Below, in pieces: positions 19,514-28,172 of a stretch of 43,429 bases of DNA. The notes beneath the pieces are model-generated. The model was not told the origin of the DNA and ran no database searches. It saw only the letters and a list, made by a program, of their open reading frames with translations. This DNA is from DASSUC01 sp035649895. GTDB taxonomy: Bacteria; Actinomycetota; Actinomycetes; Mycobacteriales; Micromonosporaceae. The translations under genes and the position numbers were made by a program. The DNA lies in the NCBI GenBank assembly GCA_035649895.1, contig DASRIS010000174.1, positions 1-43,429 on the forward strand, written 5' to 3'. Numbering within the stretch: the first letter of the stretch is position 1; every line of letters begins with the position of its first letter.

Positions 19514-19630
19514 GGTTGATGTGCCTCCACATCTGGCTGAAGGGGAAGGCAGAAAGGTCTACGCGGACGGGACGCCACCCCCGCTGGGACTGCTCCGCGC
19601 CAGGACCGGGCCGGAAAACCGGATGGCTAC

Positions 19631-19668
19631 ACCCTCTCCCGCGGGTCCTGCTGGTGCTGGGAGAGGGT
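19631..19668 (-). promoter_or_regulatory. Inverted repeat in the EF-Tu upstream region
   Basis: A perfect 10-bp inverted repeat (ACCCTCTCCC at 19631-19640 with 19659-19668) lies about 120-155 nt upstream of the tuf3-type start, inside a 312-bp gap shared with the divergent MazF-like gene. It could be an operator or an attenuator-like hairpin in a long 5' leader. The remainder of the gap shows no gene. Confidence 0.4.
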
Positions 19669-19825
19669 CAGCGATCTGCTCGCCGCGCGCACGCGAACGC
19701 CGGCCGGCGCGGGAGCACACCCGCAGACCGTGCGAGCCGGGCGACGAACATGTCCATCACGGTAGGGCCCATCCGATCGGCGGCCAACCGTATTCCTCGG
19801 CACGCCGGGCGGGTATCGTGCCGCC

Positions 19826-20320
19826 GTGGCGAACCTCCTGAAGGGCATAGCGGCGACGGTCGGGCGGATCGGCAGGGGCAGATCCGCCACGGCACCCACC
19901 GGCGTTCCCAACCCGGCCCAGGTCGCGCGGCGGCGCCAGGTCGCGGCCCTGCGCCGCCGGCAGCTGGCCTACGCCCCGGAGCCGGACGGCCAGGCCGACC
20001 CGGGTGAGATCGTATGGACCTGGGTCCCGTACGAGGACAGTCCCCGGCAGGGCAAGGACCGGCCCGTGCTCGTCATCGGGCGGGAGAGCCGGACACTGTT
20101 CGGTCTCATGCTCTCCAGCCAGAGCGACCGTGCGGGCCAGCGGCACTGGTTCGCGCTCGGCCCAGGGCCGTGGGACCCGGAGCACCGCCCGAGCTGGGTG
20201 CGGCTCGACCGCGTGCTCACGATGCGCGAGGACAGCATCCGGCGCGAGGGCGCGGTGCTTGACCGGAACCGCTTCGACCGCGTCAGCCAGGCGCTACGCG
20301 CCGGTTACGGATGGCGGTGA
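19826..20320 (+). CDS. PemK/MazF-family protein
   Basis: 164 residues from GTG 19826. After a basic N-terminal extension of about 60 residues, the core reads GEIVWTWVPYEDSPRQGKDRPVLVIG and continues with LFGLMLSSQS, HWFALG, WVRLDRVLTMREDSI and LDRNRFDRVSQAL. This is the PemK/MazF fold, whose toxic members are endoribonucleases. No antitoxin gene adjoins it and the N-terminal extension is long. It is therefore probably one of the solitary actinobacterial homologues rather than half of a classical toxin-antitoxin pair. Divergent from the tuf3-type gene. Confidence 0.8.
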   Translation: MANLLKGIAATVGRIGRGRSATAPTGVPNPAQVARRRQVAALRRRQLAYAPEPDGQADPGEIVWTWVPYEDSPRQGKDRPVLVIGRESRTLFGLMLSSQSDRAGQRHWFALGPGPWDPEHRPSWVRLDRVLTMREDSIRREGAVLDRNRFDRVSQALRAGYGWR

Positions 20321-20603
20321 CGCAGGCCCTCTGACCGTCGCGTGTGGACGTTACCAGGCGCGCAGCGCACCGTAGCCACCGCTCCCACAGCCCCGCGGCT
20401 GCCACGGCCGCACGCAGCCGGCTCAACAGATCCTCGGTCCTATCTGGAGCGAAGAACGGGTAGCCCGTGCGGGTGTACACCGCGCCGCTCGTCCCGCCGG
20501 TAGCGCCAAACCGGGCCTGGGCCACCGCGCCGTCGCGGCAGACCAGGACGACGGCGCGGGAGCCCACCGGCACAGTGTCCCCGACCGGCGGCAGATGCCG
20601 CAC
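20283..20603 (-). CDS. Small hypothetical protein (106 aa)
   Basis: The frame starts at GTG 20603 and keeps high third-position GC throughout, with segments such as SRAVVLVCRDGAVAQARFGATGG, GAVYTRTGYPFFAPDR and LLSRLRAAVAAAGLWERWLR. It matches no family I recognise. The tail overlaps the convergent MazF-like gene by 38 bp, and no clear ribosome-binding site is present, so a downstream start is possible. Confidence 0.4.
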   Translation of the reverse strand: MRHLPPVGDTVPVGSRAVVLVCRDGAVAQARFGATGGTSGAVYTRTGYPFFAPDRTEDLLSRLRAAVAAAGLWERWLRCAARLVTSTRDGQRACVTAIRNRRVAPG

Positions 20604-20689
20604 CGGAACTCGGGATGGGCAGGCCGGACCGGAACGGGCGGAAGGGATCTAATGAAGGGCCATCGTTCACCCGCCCCGAGGAGGAGCCA

Positions 20690-21631
20690 ATGCGACGGGT
20701 GCTCATCGCCGGTCTCGCGGTGTCCCTTACCGCGACCGCCCTGCTGCCGGCATCGGCGCAGGCCGAGCAGCAGCACCACGACGACCCGGTCACCACGGCC
20801 TTCACCGCCACGACCCGGTCGACCGCCTGGCAGCTGGCGCAGAAGGTTCCGCTGCGCTTCGCCACCCATCATCCGCAAGGCTTCGCGCTGGTCGGCGACA
20901 TCATCCTGATGTCGACGGTCGAGATCATCGAGGCGCCGGTGCGCTATCCGGAGCCCATCGACGGCTACGACCGCTCGCCGGGCCGGGGCGTCGGGCACGT
21001 GCTGGTCATCGACCGTCAGGGCACCCTGGTCAGGGACCTGGTCCTCGGTGAGGGCACCGTCTACCACCCCGGTGGGATCGACTTCGACGGTCAGTCGGTG
21101 TGGGTGCCGGTCGCGGAGTACCGCCCGAACAGCAAGGCCATCATGTACCGGATCGACCCGCTGACCTGGCAGGTCAGTGAGGCGTTCCGGGTCGGCGACC
21201 ACGTCGGCGGAGTGGTCCGTGACCGGGTCAGCGGCATCGTCCACGGCGTCAGCTGGGGATCGCGCCGGCTGTACACGTGGACGGCGGCGGGTCACCAGCT
21301 GTCCAGGCAGGCCAACGACGACCATTTCATCGACTACCAGGACTGCGACTACGTGGGCTGGCGGAAGCAGGTCTGCTCCGGGATCACGAGCCTGCCACGC
21401 CCCGACGGCGGCAGCTACGAGCTCGGTGGGATTGCTCTGCGTGACCTGCGGGACGACCGCATCCTGCACGAGATCCCGTTCCCGAGGTTCTCCTCGGCGG
21501 GCCACGTCGTCACCCGCAACCCGGTCGCGCTTGAGGTCGTCGACGGCAAGCTGCGCCTGCTCGCCGCACCCGACGACGGCGAGGAGGTCGCCGGCACCGA
21601 GCTGTTCGTCTTCGAGGCGCCGATCGGCTGA
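20690..21631 (+). CDS. Secreted DUF6454 family protein
   Basis: 313 residues from ATG 20690, preceded by GAGGAG. Signal peptide MRRVLIAGLAVSLTATALLP...AQA, cleaved near residue 24. The mature domain (HHPQGFALVGDIILMSTVEI, GVGHVLVIDRQGTLVRDL, YHPGGIDFDGQSVWVPVAEY, GVVRDRVSGIVHGVSWGSRR) has the strand rhythm of a six-bladed propeller and fits DUF6454, an extracellular family of unknown function. It stands alone and ends before a hairpin terminator. Confidence 0.82.
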   Translation: MRRVLIAGLAVSLTATALLPASAQAEQQHHDDPVTTAFTATTRSTAWQLAQKVPLRFATHHPQGFALVGDIILMSTVEIIEAPVRYPEPIDGYDRSPGRGVGHVLVIDRQGTLVRDLVLGEGTVYHPGGIDFDGQSVWVPVAEYRPNSKAIMYRIDPLTWQVSEAFRVGDHVGGVVRDRVSGIVHGVSWGSRRLYTWTAAGHQLSRQANDDHFIDYQDCDYVGWRKQVCSGITSLPRPDGGSYELGGIALRDLRDDRILHEIPFPRFSSAGHVVTRNPVALEVVDGKLRLLAAPDDGEEVAGTELFVFEAPIG

Positions 21632-21657
21632 CCCGCTGTCTCCACGCGTGCGGAAGT

Positions 21658-21695
21658 CCCTGCACCGGGGCACCGGCCGGCGCCCTGGTGCAGGG
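21658..21695 (+). terminator. Hairpin terminator after DUF6454 gene
   Basis: A 14-bp stem with one G-U pair (arms 21658-21671 and 21682-21695) and a 10-nt loop, 26 bp after the stop codon at 21631. Confidence 0.7.
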
Positions 21696-21709
21696 ATGTG
21701 CTGCAGGAA

Positions 21710-21818
21710 CCTTATGCTCTGCACCATCTGCGCTTGCAGAGCAAGCCCGATGCGGGCCAGACAGGTGCGATGCCTTTCCACCCAGGCTCTGCTAGCGGCG
21801 ATGGGGCAGAGCATAAGG
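21710..21818. ncRNA. Candidate structured RNA or miniature inverted-repeat element
   Basis: A perfect 13-bp inverted repeat (CCTTATGCTCTGC at 21710-21722; complement at 21806-21818) closes a 109-nt element. Inside it are small hairpins: GCTTGC-AGA-GCAAGC (21732-21746), GCCCG-ATG-CGGGC (21745-21757) and GCACC/GGTGC (21721-21725 with 21764-21768). The hexamer CTCTGC and its complement alternate four times, so mutually exclusive pairings are possible. It lies between two convergent genes, outside their terminators. No target-site duplication is seen at its ends. Which strand, if either, is transcribed is unknown. Confidence 0.4.
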
Positions 21819-21850
21819 ACCGTGCATCACCCCCTCCGCCGGCAAGGCAG

Positions 21851-21892
21851 CCGAGGCGCTCCCGCCCGGACGACTACCGGGCCGGCGCTCGG
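21851..21892 (-). terminator. Bulged hairpin terminator after nucleoside hydrolase gene
   Basis: CCGAG-GCGC pairs with GCGCTCGG, and the inner CCCGG pairs with CCGGG around a 7-nt loop. The structure starts 20 bp beyond the stop of the minus-strand gene. Confidence 0.5.
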
Positions 21893-21911
21893 ATGCTGGT
21901 GGTGCGGCCGG

Positions 21912-22847
21912 TCAGTGGGCGTCGATCAGGGCGTCGAGGTGGCGGGTGAGCCGGGCGGGGTCGGTAAGCAGCAGGTACTGCTGGTTGTGGCCGCCGGGAG
22001 CCCAGAAGTTGAGGCCGTCCGGCGTGACGACGTTGTGGCCGCCGTACCCGGCCAGCCGGTACACATGGTCAGCGCCGTAGACGGCGTAGTAAAGGGCGGT
22101 AGGGTCCCAGGTGCCGTCGGCCTGGCCATTGTCGCAGGCGTACAGCAGGTCGAACGCGACCCGGACCGGGCTGTCCACCGGGTGCGAGGTGCACACGTTG
22201 TTGCCGACGAACACCCGCGCGCCGATCTCGAACCCGTCGTACACCACCGGCGCCGGCCAGCCGGCCACAACCTGGCGGGTGGCGGCCAGGTCGAGACCGA
22301 AGTTCCACTCCGGGGCCGTGGCGCGTGGGTACTCCCCACCCATGATCACGGTATGGGCCACCTTGCGGGCGACCAGCTCCGGGTCGGTACGCACGAGCTG
22401 GGCGAGGGCGGTCAGCGCACCGACCGACAGGATCGTCACGCTGTGGTCAGGCTGGGCCCGCAGCAGCCGCCGGTAGAGGGCGACGGCGTCCTCCGTACCT
22501 CCGGAGTGCGGGAACCGTTCGGCCAGCGGCCGGCTGTAGTTCTGCGACACCGGCAACGCCCCGGCGGTGACCCCGATCGGGATGTCCGGCCGGCTGTACC
22601 AGGTGTTGAGCGCGTCCAACGCGGAAGCGTTCCACTCGTTGTCCACATCAGACACTACGCCGAGGATACGAGCCCGGCCCTGGTCAGCGGCGGCGTGGGC
22701 GGCGGCCAGCGCGGCAACGTCGTCCCACCATTGACCGAAGTCGGTATCGATGATGAGCCGGGTCGGTGCCGGCGCGGCATACGCCGGCACCGGCGCCGCC
22801 ACGACCAACGGCACCAGAACAACCAACACCGCGAGCATCCGGCGCAT
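21912..22847 (-). CDS. Secreted nucleoside hydrolase (IunH-like)
   Basis: 311 residues from ATG 22847 (AAAGGGCGG upstream). Signal peptide MRRMLAVLVVLVPLVVAAPV..AYA. The calcium/ribose-binding motif IIDTDFGQWWDD (32-43) is the DxDxxxDD signature of inosine-uridine nucleoside N-ribohydrolases. The other conserved parts are ILSVGALTALAQLV, VIMGGEYPRA and EWNFGLDLAATRQVV. Such enzymes cleave the N-glycosidic bond of ribonucleosides; secretion suggests scavenging. The motif differs slightly from intracellular homologues (WW before DD), so substrate preference may differ. Confidence 0.88.
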   Translation of the reverse strand: MRRMLAVLVVLVPLVVAAPVPAYAAPAPTRLIIDTDFGQWWDDVAALAAAHAAADQGRARILGVVSDVDNEWNASALDALNTWYSRPDIPIGVTAGALPVSQNYSRPLAERFPHSGGTEDAVALYRRLLRAQPDHSVTILSVGALTALAQLVRTDPELVARKVAHTVIMGGEYPRATAPEWNFGLDLAATRQVVAGWPAPVVYDGFEIGARVFVGNNVCTSHPVDSPVRVAFDLLYACDNGQADGTWDPTALYYAVYGADHVYRLAGYGGHNVVTPDGLNFWAPGGHNQQYLLLTDPARLTRHLDALIDAH

Positions 22848-22979
22848 CCAACCCGCCCTTTCAGCGCACGACACGAGGTTCTGATTATCTACACCAGTCA
22901 AGCGCTGTCGTGCCGGGCCTCACCTCCCCGGCAATACGCCCGGACGGGCCGCCTCAGCGATCGGTCCGGCTCAGGCGAC

Positions 22980-23332
22980 GTGGTCCTTGGCCGGTTGCTG
23001 GGCGGGCCCGCCGAGCTGTCGCCCACCGGACCGCGGCCGACCTCTACAAGGTCATGATCGCACTCGTCGGCGGGACCACACTGCTCGACAGCGCGCAGAA
23101 GGACCTGATGGACTCGAACTGCCTCGGGTGGGACTGCTCCGTGCAGAGCCAGGTGGACTACGTCGGAAAGAACGGCGGGCTGACCTATGGCGGCGGCCGG
23201 TCCCTTGCCACCTTTGTAGGCATCTTCAAGGGCAGCGTGGTCGTTGTGGTCATGGTCAGCTCACCGCCACCGACAAACATCACGGACGTGGTCGCCACCG
23301 CGTTCACTAACGCCGCCGTGCCGTCGCCTTGA
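22980..23332 (+). pseudogene. Decayed serine-hydrolase/beta-lactamase-fold fragment
   Basis: Codons from GTG 22980 read VVLGRLLGGPAELSP. The sequence then continues better in another frame as RTAADLYKVMIALVGGTTLL, through VDYVGKNGGLTYGGGRSLAT and FVGIFKGSVVVVVMVS, to a stop at 23332. The K-N-G followed by GGGR-LATFVG resembles the KTG box and C-terminal strands of D-Ala-D-Ala carboxypeptidase/beta-lactamase-like serine hydrolases. The N-terminal SxxK part is absent, and a frameshift seems needed near 23030. This is inferred from pattern only. The 110 bp after it contain another coding-like scrap (VDVIPVDYDDRPGVTL), so the area looks eroded. Confidence 0.4.
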
Positions 23333-23443
23333 GCTTGTCGTTCAACCTGCCGAGTTCGTCGATGTGATCCCGGTTGACTACGACGACAGACCCGGCGTGA
23401 CCCTGTCTTCGGCAAGAAGGACATCACACAAGGGCTGCGGTGA

Positions 23444-24004
23444 TCAGCTCGAGCTCAGGTGGTCCCCCGGCGCTGTGTTGAGGACCCAGCTCAGCGGCGT
23501 CGTTGCCCGGATCTGGTATCCGTTGCCGTCGAGCTGGTACATCGTGACGGTCTGACCAGCATCACGGTCGACGGTCCAATACCGTGGGATGCCGGCCGTG
23601 GCGTACTCCCGGCGCTTGGTCAACGTGTCAGCGGCCTCAGAGCCCGGGGAGATGATCTCCACGACCAGGAGAACATCAGTGACCGGCAGCCATACCGTGC
23701 GCGGTTGCGCCCTGCTCCACACGGTGAGATCAGGAATGCGCCCGCCCACGCCGCCGTCGGGTCCCGGGATACGAAGACCGACGGCCTGGGTGACCTGGTC
23801 GAGCGGCCAGCCCGCCACGATAAGCCACGCCATGAGCCGGGTCGCGATGACGGCGTGCTCAAAGTCGGGCGGCGGCATGACCGACAGAACCCCCTCGGGG
23901 CTGGTCTCGTAACGGTGCCCGTGCGGGTCCGCGGCCATCATCGCGGTGAGGTCGTCGAGCGACGCGACAGCAGGCATGTACCGACCGACAGCCTCCGCGC
24001 TCAC
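23444..24004 (-). CDS. Uma2-family (DUF820) putative endonuclease
   Basis: 186 residues from GTG 24004; ATG a few codons later is an alternative. It shows the Uma2 pattern with PD-(D/E)XK elements: YETSPEGVLSVMPPPDFEHA, GGRIPDLTVW (Asp), LLVVEIISPGSEAADTLTKR (Glu and downstream Lys) and KRREYATAGIPRYWTVDRDA. Members are predicted nucleases widespread in cyanobacteria and actinobacteria, with unknown biological role. Not part of the CRISPR locus. It lies 92 bp downstream of hrpA on the same strand. Confidence 0.88.
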   Translation of the reverse strand: MSAEAVGRYMPAVASLDDLTAMMAADPHGHRYETSPEGVLSVMPPPDFEHAVIATRLMAWLIVAGWPLDQVTQAVGLRIPGPDGGVGGRIPDLTVWSRAQPRTVWLPVTDVLLVVEIISPGSEAADTLTKRREYATAGIPRYWTVDRDAGQTVTMYQLDGNGYQIRATTPLSWVLNTAPGDHLSSS

Positions 24005-24096
24005 GACGCCATCCTATCCGGACCAGCGGCATCCGGTCCGCCTGAGCCGCGGCGACGATACGCTCTGACGACTTCCCCACGCTGCGATAACACGAG

Positions 24097-27000
24097 CTAG
24101 TCGGGATAGGTGACCTGGTCCATAGTTCGGTAGATCCGCTTCGCGGAGACCGGGTAAGGCGTGCCGAGCCCCTGCGCGAAGAAGCTGACCCGCAGCTCCT
24201 CGATCATCCACCGCACCCGCCGCACCTCACCAGAGTCACGCAGGTGCGCCGGCAGCTCCGCGCGCCACTCCTCGTACTCCTGCCGCACCTGCTCGACCTC
24301 GCGCTGCCAGGCCATGTCGCGTTGGGGACTACCCGGCAGCGTCTCCAGCCGACGGTCAATAGCGCGCAGGTAACGCGGCAGGTCGGGCAACCGGTCCCAG
24401 CCGGTCGCGGTGACGAAGCCCGGGTAGACCAGCTCGGCCAGCTGCGCCCGGACGTCGGTCAGGGCCGGCTGGAAGGCGGGCGCGGACAGGCCGGCCAGGC
24501 GGGTGGTGACGGCGTGCGCGGCGGTCAGGACCGGCTCCACCATCTGAACCACGTCCACAGTGGTGTCAGCTAGGCCCGCGCGCACCGCATCGCGCAGCGC
24601 CGTAAAGCCCGCCTCGTCCCAGGCGGGCCCGCCCGCGTCGGCCATCAGCTTGTCGGCCGCCGCGGCCACGCAGTCGTCCAGCAGCGCCGGTACGCCGCCG
24701 TGCGGGTTACGGGTCAGCGCCAGCTTCACCGGCGTGGACAGCCGCCGGCCCAGCAGCGGCACCGGGGTCGGCACGGTGATCAGCAGCAGCCGACGGGTGC
24801 CCCGCCACATCGCCTGGCGTTGGGTGGCCTCGGTGTCGAGCAGCCGCAAGGCCACGCTGTCACCCTCGTCCACCAGCGCCGGGTACGCCTTCACCGCGTA
24901 CCCGCCCCGCCGCACCTCCACCACCGGCTCGATGGTGCCGACCGTCCAGGCGCGCAGCCCCTCCCGTGCCAGCCCCTCGGCCGCTGCCGCCGCCGACAGC
25001 ACCGCCCGGGCCTTCGGGGCCAGCCGCTGCCGCAGCGCGTCGAGGTCCTTGTCCTCGCCGAGCGAGCGACCCCGCTCGTCCTCCACCCGGAAGGTCATCC
25101 GCAGGTGGTCCGGGACCCGCGACACGTCCCAGGCGTCGCGCGGCACGACCACCCCGGTCATCCGCAGCAAGGCCCGCCCAAGAGCATCCACCAGCGGCCC
25201 GGACGCCGGGGAGAGCTGGGAGAGCACCGCCCGGGCATGATCAGGCACCGGTACGAAGCTGCGCCGCAGCGCCTTCGGCAGTGACCGGACCAGCGCGGTC
25301 ACCAGCTCCTCCCGCAGCCCCGGGATCTGCCAGTCGAACCCCTCGGCGCTGACCTGGTTGAGCAGCGCGAGCGGAATGTGGACGGTCACCCCGTCGGCGT
25401 CCGTCCCCGGCTCGAACTGGTAGCTCAGCCGCAGCCGCAGCTCGCCCTGGCGCCACTCGCCCGGGTAGTCCCGCTCGGAGACGCCGCCCGCACCCTCGTT
25501 GACCAGCATCGACCGCTCGAAGCTGAGCAGGTCCGGCTGGGTCGCCCGGGTCTTCTTCCACCACGCGTCGAAGTGCCGCGCCGACACCACGTCGTCCGGT
25601 ACGCGCCCGTCGTAGAAGTCGAAGAGGGTCTCGTCGTCCACGAGGATGTCCCGGCGGCGGGCCCGGTGCTCCAGCTCCTCGACCTCGTCCAGCAGCGCCC
25701 GGTTCTCATGGAAGAACTCGTGCCGGGTCGCCCAGTCACCCTCCACCAGCGCGTGCCGGATGAACAGCTCCCGGGACAGCCGCGGGTCGATCCGACCGTA
25801 GTTGACCTTGCGCCCCACCACCAGCGGCAGCCCGTACAGGGTCACCCGCTCGTAGGCGAGCACCGCACCCTGGTCCTTTTCCCAGTGCGGCTCGCTGTAC
25901 GAGCGCCGCACGAGGTGTCCGGCGAGCGGCTCGACCCACTCCGGCTCGACCCGCGCGACGATGCGCGCCCACAGCCGGGAGGTCTCCACCAGCTCGGCCG
26001 CCATGACCCACCGCGGGGACCTGCGAAACATCGCCGAGCCCGGGGCGATGGCGAACCGCGCGCCGCGCGCGCCCGCGTACTCGTGGGACTCCGGGTCCTT
26101 GAGGCCGATGTGCGAGAGCAGGCCGGCGAGCAGTGCCTGGTGGATACGCGGGGAGTCCACCTCGTCATCGGGCGGGCCGGCGGTCATGCCGAGGCCAGCC
26201 GCGATCTGGCGCAGCTGGCCGTGCACGTCCTGCCACTCGCGTACCCGGAGGTAGTTGAGGAAGTCGGTGCGGCAGAGCCGGCGGAACTGGCTGGACGACA
26301 GGGCCCGCTGCTGCTCCCGCAGGTACCGCCACAGGTTCAGGTAGGCCAGGAAGTCCGACTCCGGGTCGGCGAAGCGGGCGTGCTTCTCGGCTGCCGCCTG
26401 CTGCCGCTCCAGCGGGCGCTCGCGCGGGTCCTGGATCGCCAGCGCCGCGGCGATGACCAGCACATCGCGCAGGCAGCCGGCGCGGTCCGCGGCGACCACC
26501 ATGCGGGCCAGGCGCGGGTCGACCGGCAGCTGGGCCAGCTGGGCGCCGAGCGGGGTGAGCCGCCCGGGGTGAGCCGCATCGAGCGCGCCCAGCTCGCGCA
26601 GCAGCTCCACGCCGGCCGAGACGTTACGCCGGTCCGGCGGGTCGAGGAACGGGAACGCCGCCATGTCGCCCAGCCCGAGCGCGGTCATCTGGAGGATGAC
26701 CGAGGCCAGGTTGGTACGCAGGATCTCCGGCTCGGTGAACTCCGGCCGGGACAGGAAGTCCGCCTCGTCGTAGAGCCGGATGCAGATGCCGTCGGCGAGG
26801 CGGCCGCAGCGGCCCTTGCGCTGGTTCGCCGACGCCTGCGAGATCGGCTCGATCGGCAGGCGCTGGACCTTGGTGCGGTGGCTGTACCGGGAGATCCGGG
26901 CGGTGCCGGGGTCGACCACGTAGCGGATGCCGGGCACGGTCAGCGAGGTCTCGGCGACGTTGGTCGCGAGCACCACCCGGCGACCGGTGTGCGGCTGGAA

Positions 27001-28032
27001 CACCCGGTGCTGCTCGGCGGCTGAGAGCCGGGCATAGAGCGGCAGCACCTCGGTGTGGCGCAGGTTCGCCTTTGCCAACGCGTCGGCGGTGTCCCGGATC
27101 TCCCGCTCACCGCTGAGGAAGACCAGGATGTCGCCGGGCCCCTCGGCGCACAGCTCGTCGACCGCTTCGCAGATCGCCTGGATCTGGTCGCGGACGACAT
27201 CCTCGCCGCCGTCCTCGTCGTCAAGGTCGCTCTCAGCGACCAGTGGGCGGTAGCGGACCTCGACCGGGTACATGCGGCCGGACACCTCGACGACGGGCGC
27301 GTCGTCGAAGTGGCGGGCGAAGCGCTCCGGGTCGATGGTGGCCGAGGTAATGATGACCTTGAGATCGGGGCGGCGCGGCAGCAGCTGCTTGACGTAGCCG
27401 AGCAGGAAGTCGACGTTGAGGCTGCGCTCGTGCGCCTCGTCGATGATCAGCGTGTCGTAGCGGCGCAGCGCCCGGTCCCGCTGGGTCTCCGCCAGCAGGA
27501 TGCCGTCGGTCATCAGCTTGACCAGCGTGTCCTCGCCGGCCCGCTCGGTGAACCGCACCTGGTAGCCCACTGCCTCGCCGAGCGGCGTGCCCAGCTCCTC
27601 GGCGATCCGCTCGGCCACCGTACGGGCGGCCAGCCGGCGCGGCTGGGTGTGCCCGATCGTCCCGCGCACCCCCCGGCCCAGCTCCAGACAGATCTTGGGT
27701 AGCTGGGTGGTCTTGCCCGAGCCCGTCTCGCCCGCGACGACCACGACCTGGTGGTCGCGGATCGCCGCTAGCAGGTCGTCCCTGCGCTGGCTGACCGGCA
27801 GCGCCTCGGGGTAGCTGACCGCGGGTACGGCGGCCCGCCGCCGCTGCACGCGCTGCTCGGCGGTGGCGATGTCGGCGGCGATCTGCTCGGTGGCCTTGCG
27901 CAGCGCCGCACCGTCCCGGATCCGCCGCGCGCCGTCGATGCGCCGCCGCAGGCGGTGCTCGTCGCGCAGCATCAGCTCGGGCAGGTGGGTCCGCAGGTCG
28001 GCGAGCGAGGCCTGGCCGGACGGCGTTCCCAT
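24097..28032 (-). CDS. hrpA: ATP-dependent RNA helicase HrpA
   Basis: 1311 residues from ATG 28032, about the same length as E. coli HrpA. DEAH-box helicase motifs: Walker A GETGSGKTTQLPK (101-113), IIDEAHERSLNVDFLL (196-211), SATIDPERFARHF, LATNVAETSLTVPGIRYVVD and SANQRKGRCGR. These are followed by winged-helix, ratchet and OB domains and the long HrpA C-terminal domain (DUF3418). It unwinds RNA; in E. coli it is linked to fimbrial mRNA processing and ribosome-collision rescue. The open frame continues upstream of 28032, but the composition there is not coding-like and the alignment of family N-termini favours MGTPSGQASLADL. Confidence 0.95.
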   Translation of the reverse strand: MGTPSGQASLADLRTHLPELMLRDEHRLRRRIDGARRIRDGAALRKATEQIAADIATAEQRVQRRRAAVPAVSYPEALPVSQRRDDLLAAIRDHQVVVVAGETGSGKTTQLPKICLELGRGVRGTIGHTQPRRLAARTVAERIAEELGTPLGEAVGYQVRFTERAGEDTLVKLMTDGILLAETQRDRALRRYDTLIIDEAHERSLNVDFLLGYVKQLLPRRPDLKVIITSATIDPERFARHFDDAPVVEVSGRMYPVEVRYRPLVAESDLDDEDGGEDVVRDQIQAICEAVDELCAEGPGDILVFLSGEREIRDTADALAKANLRHTEVLPLYARLSAAEQHRVFQPHTGRRVVLATNVAETSLTVPGIRYVVDPGTARISRYSHRTKVQRLPIEPISQASANQRKGRCGRLADGICIRLYDEADFLSRPEFTEPEILRTNLASVILQMTALGLGDMAAFPFLDPPDRRNVSAGVELLRELGALDAAHPGRLTPLGAQLAQLPVDPRLARMVVAADRAGCLRDVLVIAAALAIQDPRERPLERQQAAAEKHARFADPESDFLAYLNLWRYLREQQRALSSSQFRRLCRTDFLNYLRVREWQDVHGQLRQIAAGLGMTAGPPDDEVDSPRIHQALLAGLLSHIGLKDPESHEYAGARGARFAIAPGSAMFRRSPRWVMAAELVETSRLWARIVARVEPEWVEPLAGHLVRRSYSEPHWEKDQGAVLAYERVTLYGLPLVVGRKVNYGRIDPRLSRELFIRHALVEGDWATRHEFFHENRALLDEVEELEHRARRRDILVDDETLFDFYDGRVPDDVVSARHFDAWWKKTRATQPDLLSFERSMLVNEGAGGVSERDYPGEWRQGELRLRLSYQFEPGTDADGVTVHIPLALLNQVSAEGFDWQIPGLREELVTALVRSLPKALRRSFVPVPDHARAVLSQLSPASGPLVDALGRALLRMTGVVVPRDAWDVSRVPDHLRMTFRVEDERGRSLGEDKDLDALRQRLAPKARAVLSAAAAAEGLAREGLRAWTVGTIEPVVEVRRGGYAVKAYPALVDEGDSVALRLLDTEATQRQAMWRGTRRLLLITVPTPVPLLGRRLSTPVKLALTRNPHGGVPALLDDCVAAAADKLMADAGGPAWDEAGFTALRDAVRAGLADTTVDVVQMVEPVLTAAHAVTTRLAGLSAPAFQPALTDVRAQLAELVYPGFVTATGWDRLPDLPRYLRAIDRRLETLPGSPQRDMAWQREVEQVRQEYEEWRAELPAHLRDSGEVRRVRWMIEELRVSFFAQGLGTPYPVSAKRIYRTMDQVTYPD

Positions 28033-28103
28033 GACAGTGGCCAGGATAGGCACCCGCCCCACCACCGCCCAGTGATTTGCCCCCGGCACCGTCGGGTCTG
28101 TTA

Positions 28104-28162
28104 ATCGTTGGACGCCTACCGACACTCCTGCCGGCGGGTTCTCACCGTATCCGTCCAACGAT
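28104..28162 (-). terminator. Inverted repeat, probable terminator of DUF2630 gene
   Basis: A perfect 11-bp inverted repeat (ATCGTTGGACG at 28104-28114 and its complement at 28152-28162) encloses 37 nt, beginning 11 bp beyond the stop of the minus-strand DUF2630 gene. It also lies upstream of hrpA, so it could act as a leader hairpin. Confidence 0.5.
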
Positions 28163-28172
28163 CGTGGTGGCC

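Noticed and set aside
19826..20603. Toxin-antitoxin pair formed by the MazF-like gene and the neighbouring small frame
   Set aside because: The small frame is on the opposite strand and convergent, overlaps only the 3' end, and has no antitoxin-like DNA-binding or disordered domain.
21177..23057. 626-codon plus-strand frame crossing DUF6454, the structured element and the nucleoside hydrolase
   Set aside because: It is a shadow frame of high-GC DNA. It reads against two well-supported genes with signal peptides and family motifs.
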